From Wuchereria bancrofti (taxonomy: Eukaryota > Nematoda > Chromadorea > Rhabditida > Onchocercidae): DNA of 64,000 nucleotides. The notes beneath the pieces are model-generated. The model saw only the letters and a list, made by a program, of their open reading frames with translations, did no database searches and had not been told where the DNA came from. The stretch covers positions 10,122,251 through 10,186,250 of the forward strand of contig SSBO01000001.1 in NCBI GenBank assembly GCA_005281725.1, in the 5' to 3' direction. How positions within the stretch are numbered: the stretch's first letter is position 1; every line of letters begins with the position of its first letter. Position numbers and translations under genes: made by a program. Positions 1 to 14,000 of this stretch are shown one piece after another.

Positions 1-1593
1 AAATTGAACAATTGTAAAACTGAAAGAAATCTATCATAAAATAATTGTAAGAATTGTAAAAATGAAAGAAATTTAAATTTTTCTTTATTATCACAAAACT
101 TTTTTCTTTTTTTAAATTAATTTTAACAATTATATTAGACAAATTATTCTCATTTCTTCTCTTTGCTTCATTTTCATTTTTGGCTTTTCTCCCTTTGTGG
201 TCTCATTAAAAGAATTCTTTTCTTTGATTACCGATAGTACTAAATTGAAAAAAAAAAAAAAGAATGAAAGAGTTGTTGCGCAATTGGTAAAAACATCTGT
301 TCTAAATCTTATACACATCTTGAGCGCAAATGTACCGACATCTTAAAAGTCAAACAATATACTAATAATATCATTGATAAGTGCATGATAATCATCTTTT
401 GATGATAAAAGATGCGAGTTTTATTTCAATTAAACTTTGTGATATTTTGAAAATTCAAAATTTAATAAAAATTATTTAAATCTATTCGAAATTAGCCAAC
501 AATGCATTACAAATTTATGTTATAATATATTAAAGTTTGTTATTTTATCGGATAATTTGAATAATTATATATAAATTACTTTCTGATTATCATTTTAATA
601 TTCATTTTTCATTTTGTGAGTATTTTCAAATTAAAATTACATTACTTTTATTCGAGTTTTTTCAAACATACAATCGTTTGATTTTACTGATAAGATATAA
701 AGTATATGATAAAACTATATTTTTGTCAGAAACTACAGAATTAAATTAGCGAATTCATTTCAAAATTTACGACTACTTTATTTGGATTATATCAGAGAAT
801 AAATTTTAATTCAAAATTATGTTATAAAATTATGAGTTCGAATATCAAATGAAATAATTATTCGAGTTAGATTACAAAAGTGACAAAGTTAGACTATAAA
901 AATGACAAAATGCAAGGAATTTAAAAAATTTCAAAAAAGAAAAAAAAAAATTTCTATCATAAATGTTGCAATTCAAAAAGGATTAAATTTCAATATTCTC
1001 ACGAAAATTCTTATTCTTTTCAAAATTTTTTTAAACAAAAAAAAAAAAGCTTTCATTATGAAAAGTATTTTAGAGAGAAAATATTAATACTTATTGTATA
1101 ATATAATAATGCATTTGCTCTTTTGGGTAGTATTAAAATTATTAAAAAAAAAAAAAAAAAAGAAAATTGAAATGTGAATGATCGATATTCTCGGGTTGTT
1201 GTTGTTTTTTTTTTTTTCAATTTCCCTCAATCGAAACGATATTTCAATTATGTGACAATGGCGCATTTCACTTCCTCTCAATTTTATTTCGTGGAATAAT
1301 TTTCATTAAAAGTTAAATGTGGCATAAATGTGACATTTCTTATTTTTATTCTTTCATAAATTTCATTAGAAAATCAATAAGTAAGGTTAAATGTTAAATT
1401 TGGACAATAAAAGTGCAATAGCATTTCCTGTATTTTAACAATTTTGAAATAATTACATTTTAACATTTATAATTGTTAATTTATTTGTTACTTTTTATGT
1501 TTTTATTTATTTCAAAATATAACAATTTATTGATAATTAAAATTTTAAAAATTAAATTTTCATTTTCTTTGAAAAAAAAAAAGAAAAACTTAC
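1..1593. other. Probable intron of the ephrin gene, no exon seen
   Basis: This stretch lies downstream (in gene sense) of the third ephrin exon, whose donor is at 1588-1593. I looked on the minus strand for the remaining conserved ephrin segment, a Gly-rich loop followed by a Cys, and did not find it. Only poly-A/T runs and short low-complexity frames are present, so it is probably intron sequence with the next exon off the left edge. Confidence 0.6.
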
Positions 1594-2039
1594 TGATAAA
1601 ATAATAACTGTGGCCTGGTTTGAATTCTAACGCACCGGGAAGTGGTGAGAAATCTCGAAAAACAATACTGATTGAGGATTGTTGTCTTGGAGTTTGACAA
1701 ACACCAATTAATCTTTCATCTAATAATTGACAATTTTCATAACCACTTTGTGATACCTAAAATAAAATAAAACTAAAATAATTTTTATGTTTGTTCATTT
1801 TGTTTTTTCAATTTTTTTTGTTGTTGTTGTTGTTTATTTATTAATTTATCTTACAGTATGGCTGATACAGTGTGATATTTAACAAATTTCAAACTTAAAT
1901 ATGAAAAATTAAAATTAAAATAATTAAATCATTAAAAATAAAGGCTATAAATTGATTGGATTTATGCATTTTTATTATTTACTTCCTTATCTTGACCTGA
2001 CCTTTCATTTCATTTCGTACATTAGAATGGAATAGTTTG

Positions 2040-2079
<40 letters not shown>

Positions 2080-5000
2080 AAATTAAAAATCTACTCATTC
2101 TGTGATTTTACTTCTTTTCCTGAAATAATATCATTCCTGATCCTGTCTTTCCATTTTAATTTATTCCATTTTTTCTTTTGTTTTATACTTCAAATTAATA
2201 AATGTATGAAATGAAAGGTCAAGGAGAGAAAGTAAAATGATAAAAGTGCATAACCCTACCAATTTATGTCTTTTAGTCATTTAACAAACAGTTTTACCGG
2301 TGGTTTATTGACCATATTGTAATAGTTTGTAAAGAGAGAAGAGGAGAGAGAGGGAGGGACAGAGAGAGAGAGAGGGAGAGAGAGAGGGAAGGAGTGAATT
2401 AAATAGAAATAAATCCAACGGATATACAACGAATCAACAAGCAATAATTTTGTCTATTTTATGAGCTCTTTGATCGGTTTATGACATTACTATGAACTAA
2501 AACTTTCACAATCACTTTCCTATCATTTCAATTTTACATTTACACCGGAAGTTTCATTGAAATATGCTAGAATGTAATTTCTAAAATTGCAAAAAAAAAT
2601 TAAATATTTAAAATTTTTGGAAAACAATTAAATTAAGTATATGTATTGCTAAGTATACACTTTTAGTTTTATGAATTTTTGAAAGTTTGATTAAAAAGAT
2701 ATTCTTGTTATATTTTGGAATAAAAAAAGGACAATTTCATTAATCATATAATAATATGATAGAGTGAGTTAATTAATTAACAATGAGTTAATTAATTAAA
2801 ATGAGTTAAAAATATTTTCAGTACTCACATTAAAAATAATTAGAAATTATCAAAGTGATACACAATGATTACATTCTATATCAAAATGATTGACTTTTTG
2901 AAAAACAATCAAATTTTACTGAAATTTCAATTCAGTAATACAATACTCATTGATTAGCTATCACATATCAAATATAATTCACTTTGTTAAATTCGGAGTT
3001 TTCTTTTTTTTTCATTAAACTTTATTTTTTTAAAGATAGAATATAAGAGAAATGAAATAATGAAAGAACAAAAAGAAAGCAAAAATTCCAATCATTCCAT
3101 TTTATTTGAATATACATATAGATCTAAAATGAGTAAAAGTAAAATTTAACTTAGGAATGATAAAAAGTTTAGTGTATTTTTAATTCCATAAAAAAATTTC
3201 TCACTCATCCATATCAAATTTTATTTTACAATTGATATTTCTCGCATTTTTCGGTATTATTTCTTATCATTTAATGCTTATTCATTTTTATTTGCATAAT
3301 TATAAAGGATAGAATTTTAAGTTTAAATTTAAGTTTACTAAGCATAATGTATGTATCACAACAACAGGCAAACAGATGTCCATTATTTATTTTACAATAG
3401 TATAATTATGAACAAATAGCGCTTACAATTTTCCCATATGGTTCAAAGAACATTGCTTAGGACAATTGTTGCTGCTACTTAGTTTAATCGATCTTTGATG
3501 AAGAAGAAGAATTGAACTCTCGAATAATGGATTAGTGGGACGAATAATCCGGAATTACTTTATCATAATGGAACAGTGATGAGACGGATAATTTGACATT
3601 GTGTTTATGATAACAGCATAGTGATGAGACGAATAATCTGGCACTGTATGATAATAGGATAGTGATGAGACGAATAATCTGACATTATCTTTATGATAAT
3701 GAGATAGTGATGACACTGCTTTATGATAACGGGATAGTGATGAGACAAATAATCTGGCACTGTCTTTATGATAACGGGATAGTGATGAGACGATTAATCT
3801 GGCACTGTGTTTATGATAACGAGATAGTGATGAGACGAATAATCTGGCATTGTTTTTGTTATAACGAGATAGTGATGAGACGAATAATCCAGCGTTACTT
3901 TATGTCGTCTATTTGATTTCATTTCATTTCAAACAACTGATAGCAGATAATATTGATGGATCTAATGAACTGATTTCAAATGTTGCACACTCCTTTTTAG
4001 TTGAAGGAAATGATAGCAAGACTAGCGGGCTAGTACTATTCCAGAAATTAGATTTTAAATGCTTATCAGAACATGTTATCAGATCAGCAACTGATAACAA
4101 AATGGACAAAATCAATGGGTAATTTGGCTAATAGAGCATGAAAAACAATTGCCTTGCTATTGATAAAATCTAATTTCTATCAATCGGTATTTTATTTTAT
4201 TTTCTTTTTTCAGTTTGCATACAATTTTAATCAATTGAATGATAAGCAGCGAAAAAATTTGCATATTTATTAGTTATAATCAATTTGAAATACAAATAAA
4301 TAATTTCACTGAAAAACTTAATGAGTAAATAAATCGTTTAACAAAAAGGAACACTTTCATTCATTTATTATTTTTTTGCAAATGCTTTTGTTTTTGATAA
4401 TTGAAAATTATTTAAAATTGAAGATTTAATAAATTTTGGTGAAATAAATTTGACATTAATACATATTGTTATTGTATGAATTAAAATGTTAAAATATATT
4501 ATCAAATCAAATGTATATTTGTGTTATCATTACTGTAAAAATTACAAATTTAAAATTCAAATCTGATTTAAATATTTAATATTCAATTAAAAACTTTGAC
4601 AAACTCTTTAAAAAAAGGAAAAAACTAAAAATTGAAAAACTTACAAAAAAACAAATAAATGTTTATTGAGAAAATGCGAAAAAAAATTAAACTTAAAAAT
4701 TGTGCATTTGCAAAAAAAAATTTTTTTTTACACATAAAAATTATTTTTGACAAATTAGTTTTTTTTTTCAAATTAAAATTTTCAAACATTTAAAATTTAA
4801 TTTATTAATTTACATACTTAACAAATTAAAACTTACAGCATATAATTTTGTATATTCATATGATATTTGTGGATTGGTAGTTGGCAATGGACAAATAATT
4901 GTTACACGATCGAGTAACTTAACTGACATTACGTGATCCGTATTACTTATATCAAACCTGAAATTATAATATTTTTTAATTTTTTTTATAATTTTTAATT

Positions 5001-8000
5001 TTTATTTAAAATTTATGATGTTCTTCAATTTTCAAAAAATATTTTCAATTATTTTGAAAAATTTTAGTTATTTGCTCAATTATTTTCTTTAGTTAAAATT
5101 TTGACATATTTCATAGTAACTAAAATCAATCCAGAATTTTTATTCCAAAAAAAAAAAACTTTAAAATTTAGTGTAATAGCAAGTGTTAGAATGAATTTTA
5201 ACATTTTCACAAAATGAAAGATTTTTTTTCCTTGGAAACATTTTTTTTTCTTGTAACTGTCAGAAAAAAAAAAAAGAAAAAGAATTAGTGCTCTAACATT
5301 TGTTTAAAATTCATTTTTTTTTTTCTTTTTTTTTTTGATATTAAATTTTTAAAAATTAAGCAAACAAATTTAGATTGTAAATTGTAAATGCTAAAAATTG
5401 ACAGATAATGTAAATGTTAAAATTTATTATCTTTGGTGAAATTTAATTTAACCTTTTTTTTTTTCTCAATTGTTCAATAGTTAAAAAAGACGACAACAGT
5501 TGTTTCACATTGAACAACAAAAGAACAAAAGTATTAGTATGTTTAGTCTTCTTTAGTTGTCAATTGATATCTCTCATCAATTTAATTTGAAATAAATTTT
5601 CAAATTGTAACCACATCAACTCATTTTTACTTGTATTATACTAACATATCAATCTAATTTAATTAGCTAAATACATAGATATTATCATCTCATTTTGTGC
5701 TAATTTTTACAAATATTTCAAAAAAAGAAGAAAGTAAAGTTTAAAATGAATATTTAAAAATATAATTAAAAAGTTTTAAAAAAATTAATAAAATAAATAA
5801 ACAAATAGATAAGATAGATTGGTAATAAAATACTAAAAAAAAATAAAGTGTCTCAATCATTTAAATTCATTAAGAAATGTATAAAGCACCAGAAGTATAA
5901 GAATAATTTGAACTCAATTTAAAAATATTTAAGTTTGAAATTAAATTACAAATTATCATACATTTTGTTTTTTCCTGTTTTTTTTTTAAAAAATCAAATC
6001 ATAGATTTCTCATTTTTAAAATAAATATAAGCATTTTAATTATAATACATAAGTAATAAGAAAGAAATGACCTTCCAATAATTGTAATTATATCGATTAA
6101 TGAGCATTTAAATAAATTAAAAGTTAAAACTTAGTTTTTTATACTATTACAAATTGAAATTATATACACTTTCATTAATGATTTTTATAGTTGAATAATT
6201 AATTTATTGTTGAGAATGATTTAAAATTAATTTGTTTGCTTCTTTTTACGCCTTTTACTTTTTATCATTTAAAATTTCATTTGCTCCTTACTTTAGCATT
6301 TTAAACTATTTTAATCAAAATGAAGAAAATAAATTTTGCAGAAAAAAATTCTTTTTTTTCTTTTTTTAATTTAACAAACAATTTGACCCCTAAAAATTTT
6401 GATATTTATTAATATGTATGTGTTATGAATATATGTGTGCAATGAACTGTTCACAATATCGTGAACAGATTATGAAAGATGATAAATAATATTTGAAGGG
6501 CAGCCAAAAAGAAGAACCGATCATCGATTCGATTCATAATACTCTTTTATAAATAAAAATAATTTAAAACAAACTAAAATAAGTTCAAAAAAAAAAATGA
6601 ACTATCAATTAATTTATCAAATTAAAAATATAGTAAAATTATAAATTACAATAATAATCTTAAATTTTATTAAATTATAATCAATAATATTTAATATTAA
6701 TTTTTTCATGATCTTTATTTTATTTTATTTTATTTACCTTTATCATATGTAAAAAAAGAAAAGAAGCAATAATAGTTGATAATTATAAGATTTTTAAAAG
6801 AGTTATTTAATGATTCTTTTATTAATCTAAAACGATGAAAGAGAGAGAGAGAGAGAGAGGGAGAAAGAGAGAGGGAGAGAGATGATATTATTAATATTGA
6901 CTGATAGTTAGTAAATAGTGTTGACAGAAAAGATCGGTAACAAGAGGTCATCCAGGAGGGTATGTATAATTGACCGTATAATTATCAAAAGGTATATTAA
7001 CCAGGTAAAATGCATTCTAAAATTGTTCAAATGTTATTCAAATGAATGAAGTGCAATAGTAGTAGGATTGAATGAACAAATTAATCTAACTTGTTTATTT
7101 TAGAAAATAATTATGTAAGATTAGGAAAAGAAAAGAAATATAAAATATACTAAAATAAATAAGTATTTCGAAAGTTAAAAAAGGAAAAAAAATGCAATTA
7201 AATTTTAAAATTTGACAAATTATAAATTTAATTACTTTTTACACAATCTTACTTAATTTCAACAATTATTTATATATAGATTGTTCGTTTTTTTTTTTTT
7301 GCTTTCTATTGAAATTTATATATGAAATAATTAGTTATGCAGTTAATGAATGAACAAATTTAAAAATTGAAACCGGAAATTAATGAATCGTAACAATCTG
7401 AAAAATAAAAAAGGAAAGAAATGATTGATAGTATAACCAAATGGTAATTAGCATATGCCAATAAATATAAATGCAAGGGAAAGGCACTTTTTATATTGTA
7501 CAAAATTTTTCATTGTGTTAAAAAGAAAATTTAATATTCATATATTTTTAGTATCATTCATTATCATTGTTTATCATCAATCATTTTCATCGCTAAATTT
7601 TAGTAACTGATATCATTATCATTTACTGTTTGCTATTTTTAATCATCGTTATCATTTTAATTATCATTTATGACAGTTATTATCATTGTTAATGTAATCG
7701 TTATCATTAATTTAATAAAAAATGTAATTCTTTTTTTTCAGTTAATCAAAAAAAAAATATATTAAAGATTATATAATTAAATATAATATGTGAAAAAATT
7801 AGGTGACTGTCGTAAAATTGAACGAAAATTTAATTTAATTTTTATTTTGAAAATATTTAAATGAGTCATGTTAATTTTTTTCCTTCTTTTTTAAAGCTAA
7901 AATTTGCTAATTGAAATAATAATAGATGATGTAAAAGTATTTTAGCTTTCTTTCATGTTTATTATTAATTTAAAAAATTTTAATAATGAATAAAAAACGA

Positions 8001-11000
8001 AATATTAAAATTAAATGAATAATTTTACTAAATGTAACGGAAACTTTTTTCACATCAATTTAATTTGATAACTTTAAAAAAAAAAAAACTCTTTTTGAAA
8101 AAAAAACAGAGTATGCTATAAACATTTCAAAAAATTTTTTAACATTTACTTCTTTTGAAATGAAAAAAATGATAAGAAATGTCTTTTTTCTTTTATCAGA
8201 TAATTCATTGCTAATTATATTTCATTATTTATTTCACTTTTTTTAATTTAATATCAATTAATTAAATTAATTAAGTGTTATTAATTATTAACTTTTAGTC
8301 TTTTCTTTCCACCTTTTTCTTCCCTTTTTCTTTTTTTTTTTCAAATAAATTTAAAAATAGGAATGGATGAAATAATTGACAGTGAATAAATGGATAACTT
8401 TGATAATGCTATTTTGTGATCATTTGATAATGAATTCTTCGATGATAACCTTGATTGAGTAAGATGAAAAGAAAGATCACAGCATGATGTCTAAGCTAAT
8501 AAATCATTTAACTACCGTATATTTATGAAAGATAAGAATGAGTGTCATACTTTTGTCATGTCAAAATGGTATGTCAGATTCATTTCACATCCATTCATTG
8601 TAATATTTAAAAATTTTTACTCTTATATCTTTAATTTTTATAATTTTTACAATAAATTATATATTTTAATTTTAGAATTTTATCAAAATTATAAAATTAA
8701 AGTATATATCAAATTTATCAAAATTTTTTATCATTTCAAACATTTTAGCATATTATTTTTTTGAGATTATTTTTTTACAAACATTAGCATTGCATCGGTA
8801 TTAATTTTTTATAAAATATATTAATTTTTTTNCTAATTTTTTATAAAATTTTAACATATTATCTTTTTGAGATTATTTTTTACAAATATATTGACTGTTA
8901 GCATTGCACCGGTACTAATTTTTTATAAAATATAATTAAAATAATACTTAAAATATATATGTATGTGTTAAATGATAGTTTTTAAAGAAATAAGTGAATT
9001 AAACAGTAAATGATAAGAAAAAGAGCAATATTTAAAAATTTCACTCTTAATTTTATAGCAATGCTAAATTTATCAAAATTTTTTATCATTTCAAACATTT
9101 TAATATATTATTTTTTCGAGATTATTTTTTGCAAATATATTGACTGTTAGCATTGCACCGGTACTAATTAAGTTATATTTTATAAAATGCAATTAAAATA
9201 ATACTTAAAATATATATTAAATGATAGTTTTTAAAGAAATAAGTGGATTAAAAGAGTAAGTGATAAGAAAAAGAAAGATCTGGGATGGTGATAAAAATTT
9301 TTGTTTTAAATTTTCGGAATATTTATTTCATTATTCATTTCATGTTTGTATGTGTCTGGAAAACAAAGAGAAATAATCTTCGGACGATAATTTTTATGTT
9401 CCAACATTGTCTGAAAGAATCCGGCATATGATGCATTTCCGGAATCGTTTTAACTCTTCACTTCAACGAAAAAAGTAAAATGAAAATTAATTGAAATGAT
9501 AGAATGCAAATCATCCAATAACACCTCAAATATTCTTAAATTTAGGGTAAAATTATAAGCTTTTGCTTCTGTGTAATGTGCTGTGTTAATTGAATAGTAA
9601 TTAATTAATTATTCATTCGCAGTAAATGACATTTGTTAATTATGTCAATTATTGTTTGCTCATTAGCGAAAGTTTTATTTTATAATACATTCCTTTCTTT
9701 TTTTTTTCAATTAACTAAAATAATTTAAAAAATTTTCAATAATCAGTAATATTTTTAATCAGCATAAAAAAAAATTTTCTTTTCTTTTTAGAAAATGAAA
9801 TGCTTCTTTAGAAAAAAAAAAAAATAAATAAATTTAAATTATTTTAGATTAGCAGCTTAGGAAAATAGTATTAGAAAATAGCAAAAGGATGTGTAAAAGG
9901 AAGAAAGGATTTTAAAATGATCAAAGATGATAATATAAGTTAGAAATGGGAGGCAAATTTAATTTCGGACAATTGTTGTTCCACCAAAATCAACCATCGA
10001 GAAAAGCCTATTTTCTAGTAAATAAGGCTAGTAAAAGAGATAAATAGCTTACTATAAATAGCAGCATGTAAATATATTTATCATGAAAATAATTCAAAAA
10101 AAAAGGACTTAATTTATTTGTTTAGAATCATTTAAAAAAAAAATTTCAATTATATTAAAAGATAATAAAGTTAATTGGATAAGTATTTCATATTTTATCA
10201 ATCATCTATTAAGTAATTTTTCAAAAATGCATAATTTTTCTCTCATAATATTAAGACTTTTTTTCTTTTGGTTTTTTTTTTTCATTAACTTAAAATATTT
10301 GAAACTTTTTTCTAACTTAAAATTAATTTTAACTTAAAATATTTTAAAATATTCACAAAAAAAATTTTTCTTTTAACTTTTCAACAATTTCATTACTTCA
10401 AAGAAAAAAAAGTTAGCTTAGCTTTGTTGAAATTATTAATTATTAATTTTCTTGAGTTTCTTGCAGAGGGCAAAAAAAAGAAAAGAAAAAGAAAGAATGA
10501 AATAAAAGTTGTAAAATTCGACTTGTAAAATTCATCAATCCCTTTTGATTGAGAAAGAGCCTAAAGTAGGCCTAAACTAACGGTTAATGATTTGCCTTTT
10601 CTACATATAATTTGATATATCCTCTTATTCAAATCTTTCTCTCTCTCTCTCTCTTTTCCCTCCCTCTCTCTCTCCCTTTCCCTCTCTCTCCCTCCTTTTT
10701 CATTCCAAACAAAGATTTTAGCTTCACTTTTCATTTATAAATTTACCACACAATACATGCAGCTAATGTATGCTAAACAGAAATTGGAAATGAGAACGCA
10801 GCAAAATTTTTACATTTTTCAAATTTTACAATTTAAAAAAAAAAAAAAAGAAAAAAACTTAATTTCTTCATTATTCATTGTGCCAATATAATAATAATAA
10901 TAATAAAAGTTAAAATGCTAACAAAAAGATAATTTTATTTTTTTTTAAATTTGTCTAATTTTAATTTAATTCATTAAATTAAAATTACATATACTTTTGT

Positions 11001-14000
11001 AAATTATTATTATTATCAGCTATGAAAATTTTGTGCTATATGATTGAAGTGATCATTTAATTTTAATAGGCAATTTTTAATTAAGCTAATAATTAGCTAA
11101 AAAGAAATTCAAAAAACAAAATTTTAATAGTTATAAAGATTTTGAGAATAGTTAGAACGAGAAGGAAATGATTGTAGGATAAAATTGGAAGCCAAATTTG
11201 TCTTTTAAATTTTCTTTTTTTTTTTTTTTTTATTTATTTCATAAAATGCGAAATTGATGAGAGAATGTATAGCTAAGCTAAGTATTACATGTTAAAGACT
11301 AGTCAGGAAAGGGAATTTTCACTATCAAATCATTAGCAAATTTGCACCATCAATTGACGATGGTATTAAGAATATGACAAAGAGACAGAGAGAAAAGAAA
11401 GGGAGAGAGAGAGAGAAAGGAGAAGAAAGAAATTTAAAGTTTAAAATGTAATTTTGTGGTGGAATGTGAAATTTCATCCTTTTTTCAATCATCAAAACTA
11501 GTCACTATTACTTATTCAATTTAACTATGCCTTCAAAATGACTTTCAAAATTAGAAAAAAAAAAAAAAAAAACAACAACAACAAAATAATTTTTTTTGCT
11601 AAAAGTTAGTTAAGAGAATAAAAATTTTTTGCAAAATTTTACTTTTCCTTCTTTCAAAATTAATTATAACTTTTTTTTTTTTTTTTGTAAATAAAAAAGT
11701 AACAAATAAAATTAGACGTTGAAAAAAAGGTAGAAAAAAATGAATTTAGAATAAAGTAATCAAAGGGAGACTAAATGTTTTAATTTTTTAAAATTAATTT
11801 CATTTTTTTTTTTTTTTTAAAAAAAATTTCTTTTAAATTATTTGACATCATTCTCTCTCTCTCTCTTTCTTTTTCTTTAAAAATTAATTTAACTTAGATT
11901 TTACATTATTACAACAACTTCAATGATATCAAATTCTCGGTCCATTGAGCATTACAAAAAAGAAAAAAGACAAATGCAGAAAAAAAAAAAAATTAATCGT
12001 TTGGGAAGATTATTTCTTAAGAAAAAAAAAAAAAAAAAAAACATCTGCCTTTGACTGTCATATCTATTAGATTAATCGATAATGCAAAAAGCTATTACTA
12101 TCTAATCCTTAAAATTATTCCACCAAAAAGAGAAATTAAAAAATTTTTTAACACATAAATTTAGAATTAGAAATTAAAATTAAATAATTAAAAAATTTTT
12201 GATTTCTTTTGTTTTAATATAAGAAAAAAAAATTTTTTTCTTTTTTTTTGCATTTATAAAATATATAAATTAAAAAATGAAAACAATGAATAAATAGCAT
12301 TTCTTTTTTTTTTTTTTTTAAATTGAATAAAATGAAAGGCAAATTAGACATTAATTCATACTTATAATATTACTTAATGAAAAAATAAAAATAAAATAGA
12401 AAATAGTGTTAAATAAAATTTAACAAATTTTTAAAAAAATTTTTTTAGCCAATCAAAAAAAAAAGAAAGAAAGAAATAGTAGTATATTATAAAATTTTAG
12501 GATGTAGAGTATTTATGAAGAAAATTATGCATCCAATTTCAGTTAATTATTTTGAAAAAGGAAGAAAAAGAGAGGGAGGGAGAGAGAGGGAAAGGCAGAG
12601 ATAGAAAGAGAGAGAAAGATGTAACTTCCATTAAGTAATTAAAATTGACAACTAAAATGTAGTCAATAATGTAACTAAAATGTAATTCATTACTTGTTAG
12701 TATTTTAAAATTTGATTATCTTTTCGTTAAATTTACGAAATTTTACTCAAGCAACTAATTGAGTTAAATGAAAGGAATAGTAAGTGCTAAAAATTTTTCG
12801 AAATATTTACAATGAAAGAAACTTTTAGTAAAGCATTGTAAACAAAAGATTGAAAGCATAAGGTTAACCATATGGAAATGAATAAGAATTTATCATTTAT
12901 ATTCAATGCTATTTCACTAAAAATAACTAAATAACGAATAATCTTATGAATTGTTATTTATTTATTTACTTATTTGTTTATTTTTCATTTATTTACTTAT
13001 TCATTTATTTGAAAAAAAAGGCAAAAACAAAAGGGAAAAAAATTTGAATACTTTTTGAAAAATTTTTCTTTTAACAAAAAAATATTTTTTCTCTTTTTTT
13101 TTTTGTTATTGTAAAGTTAAAGATGAAAATAAAGAAATGATATAATTTTAATAGACAAAAAGTAATTGAATAATTCTTTTAATTAACATAAAGAATTTTT
13201 TAATTAAAATCTTAATTAAATGAGTGAACGGCAACAAATTCTATTCTGAGAATGTAAATTTTTGACAATTCTATTCATTTTAGTTTCTTTTTTTTTTGAA
13301 AAAAGGATTAAATTTTTGTTTAAAAATTTAATAAATACATATATTAAAAATAGAAATCAAAGTTTTGCAAAGAAGAAACCAAAAAAAAGTGGAAATAAAA
13401 TGGAATCAACCATTAACTGACTGATTGATTAAAATCATTAAATTATAATTTCAAAGAAAAAAAAAAGTTCGATTGGAATTTGATCATATAATTTTTGAAA
13501 TTTTAATAATTTAATCGAATTTATTGTTATCTTTTCATTTTCCCACACATTAATTATTATTGAAAGCAGGACAAAAAAAATTTATTTATCTTCATTGGTA
13601 AACAAAAATTGCTGAGCAAACAATTCAATTTTCATACAATATCCTTCGTATCAATTGAACAATGTTATAAGTAATAAATCAAAATTTTTATTGGCAAATA
13701 TGAATTGATCTATTTGACAGAAATTTGAATTGATGACCTATTCATTGAATTATTCACTATCTGATTCATTCTATTATTACTGCAAAAGAAAAACATAAAA
13801 CAGTGAAAGATTACTGAGGGAAACAGCTGAGATTTTTTCTTTATCATACTTTTTTTTTTTTTTTGAACTGATACTGATAAATTTATTAAAGGAAAAAATA
13901 GAAAGAAAAATGAAAGAGAATTAATTGATTTCTGATTTGAAATTAACAAAATACAAAAATTTCATTATTTGTATTTTTCTTTTACAAAAAAATTTCTTCA

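Noticed and set aside
13470..13485. GTTCGATTGG resembling a tRNA B box
   Set aside because: No A box or acceptor-stem pairing at the proper distance.
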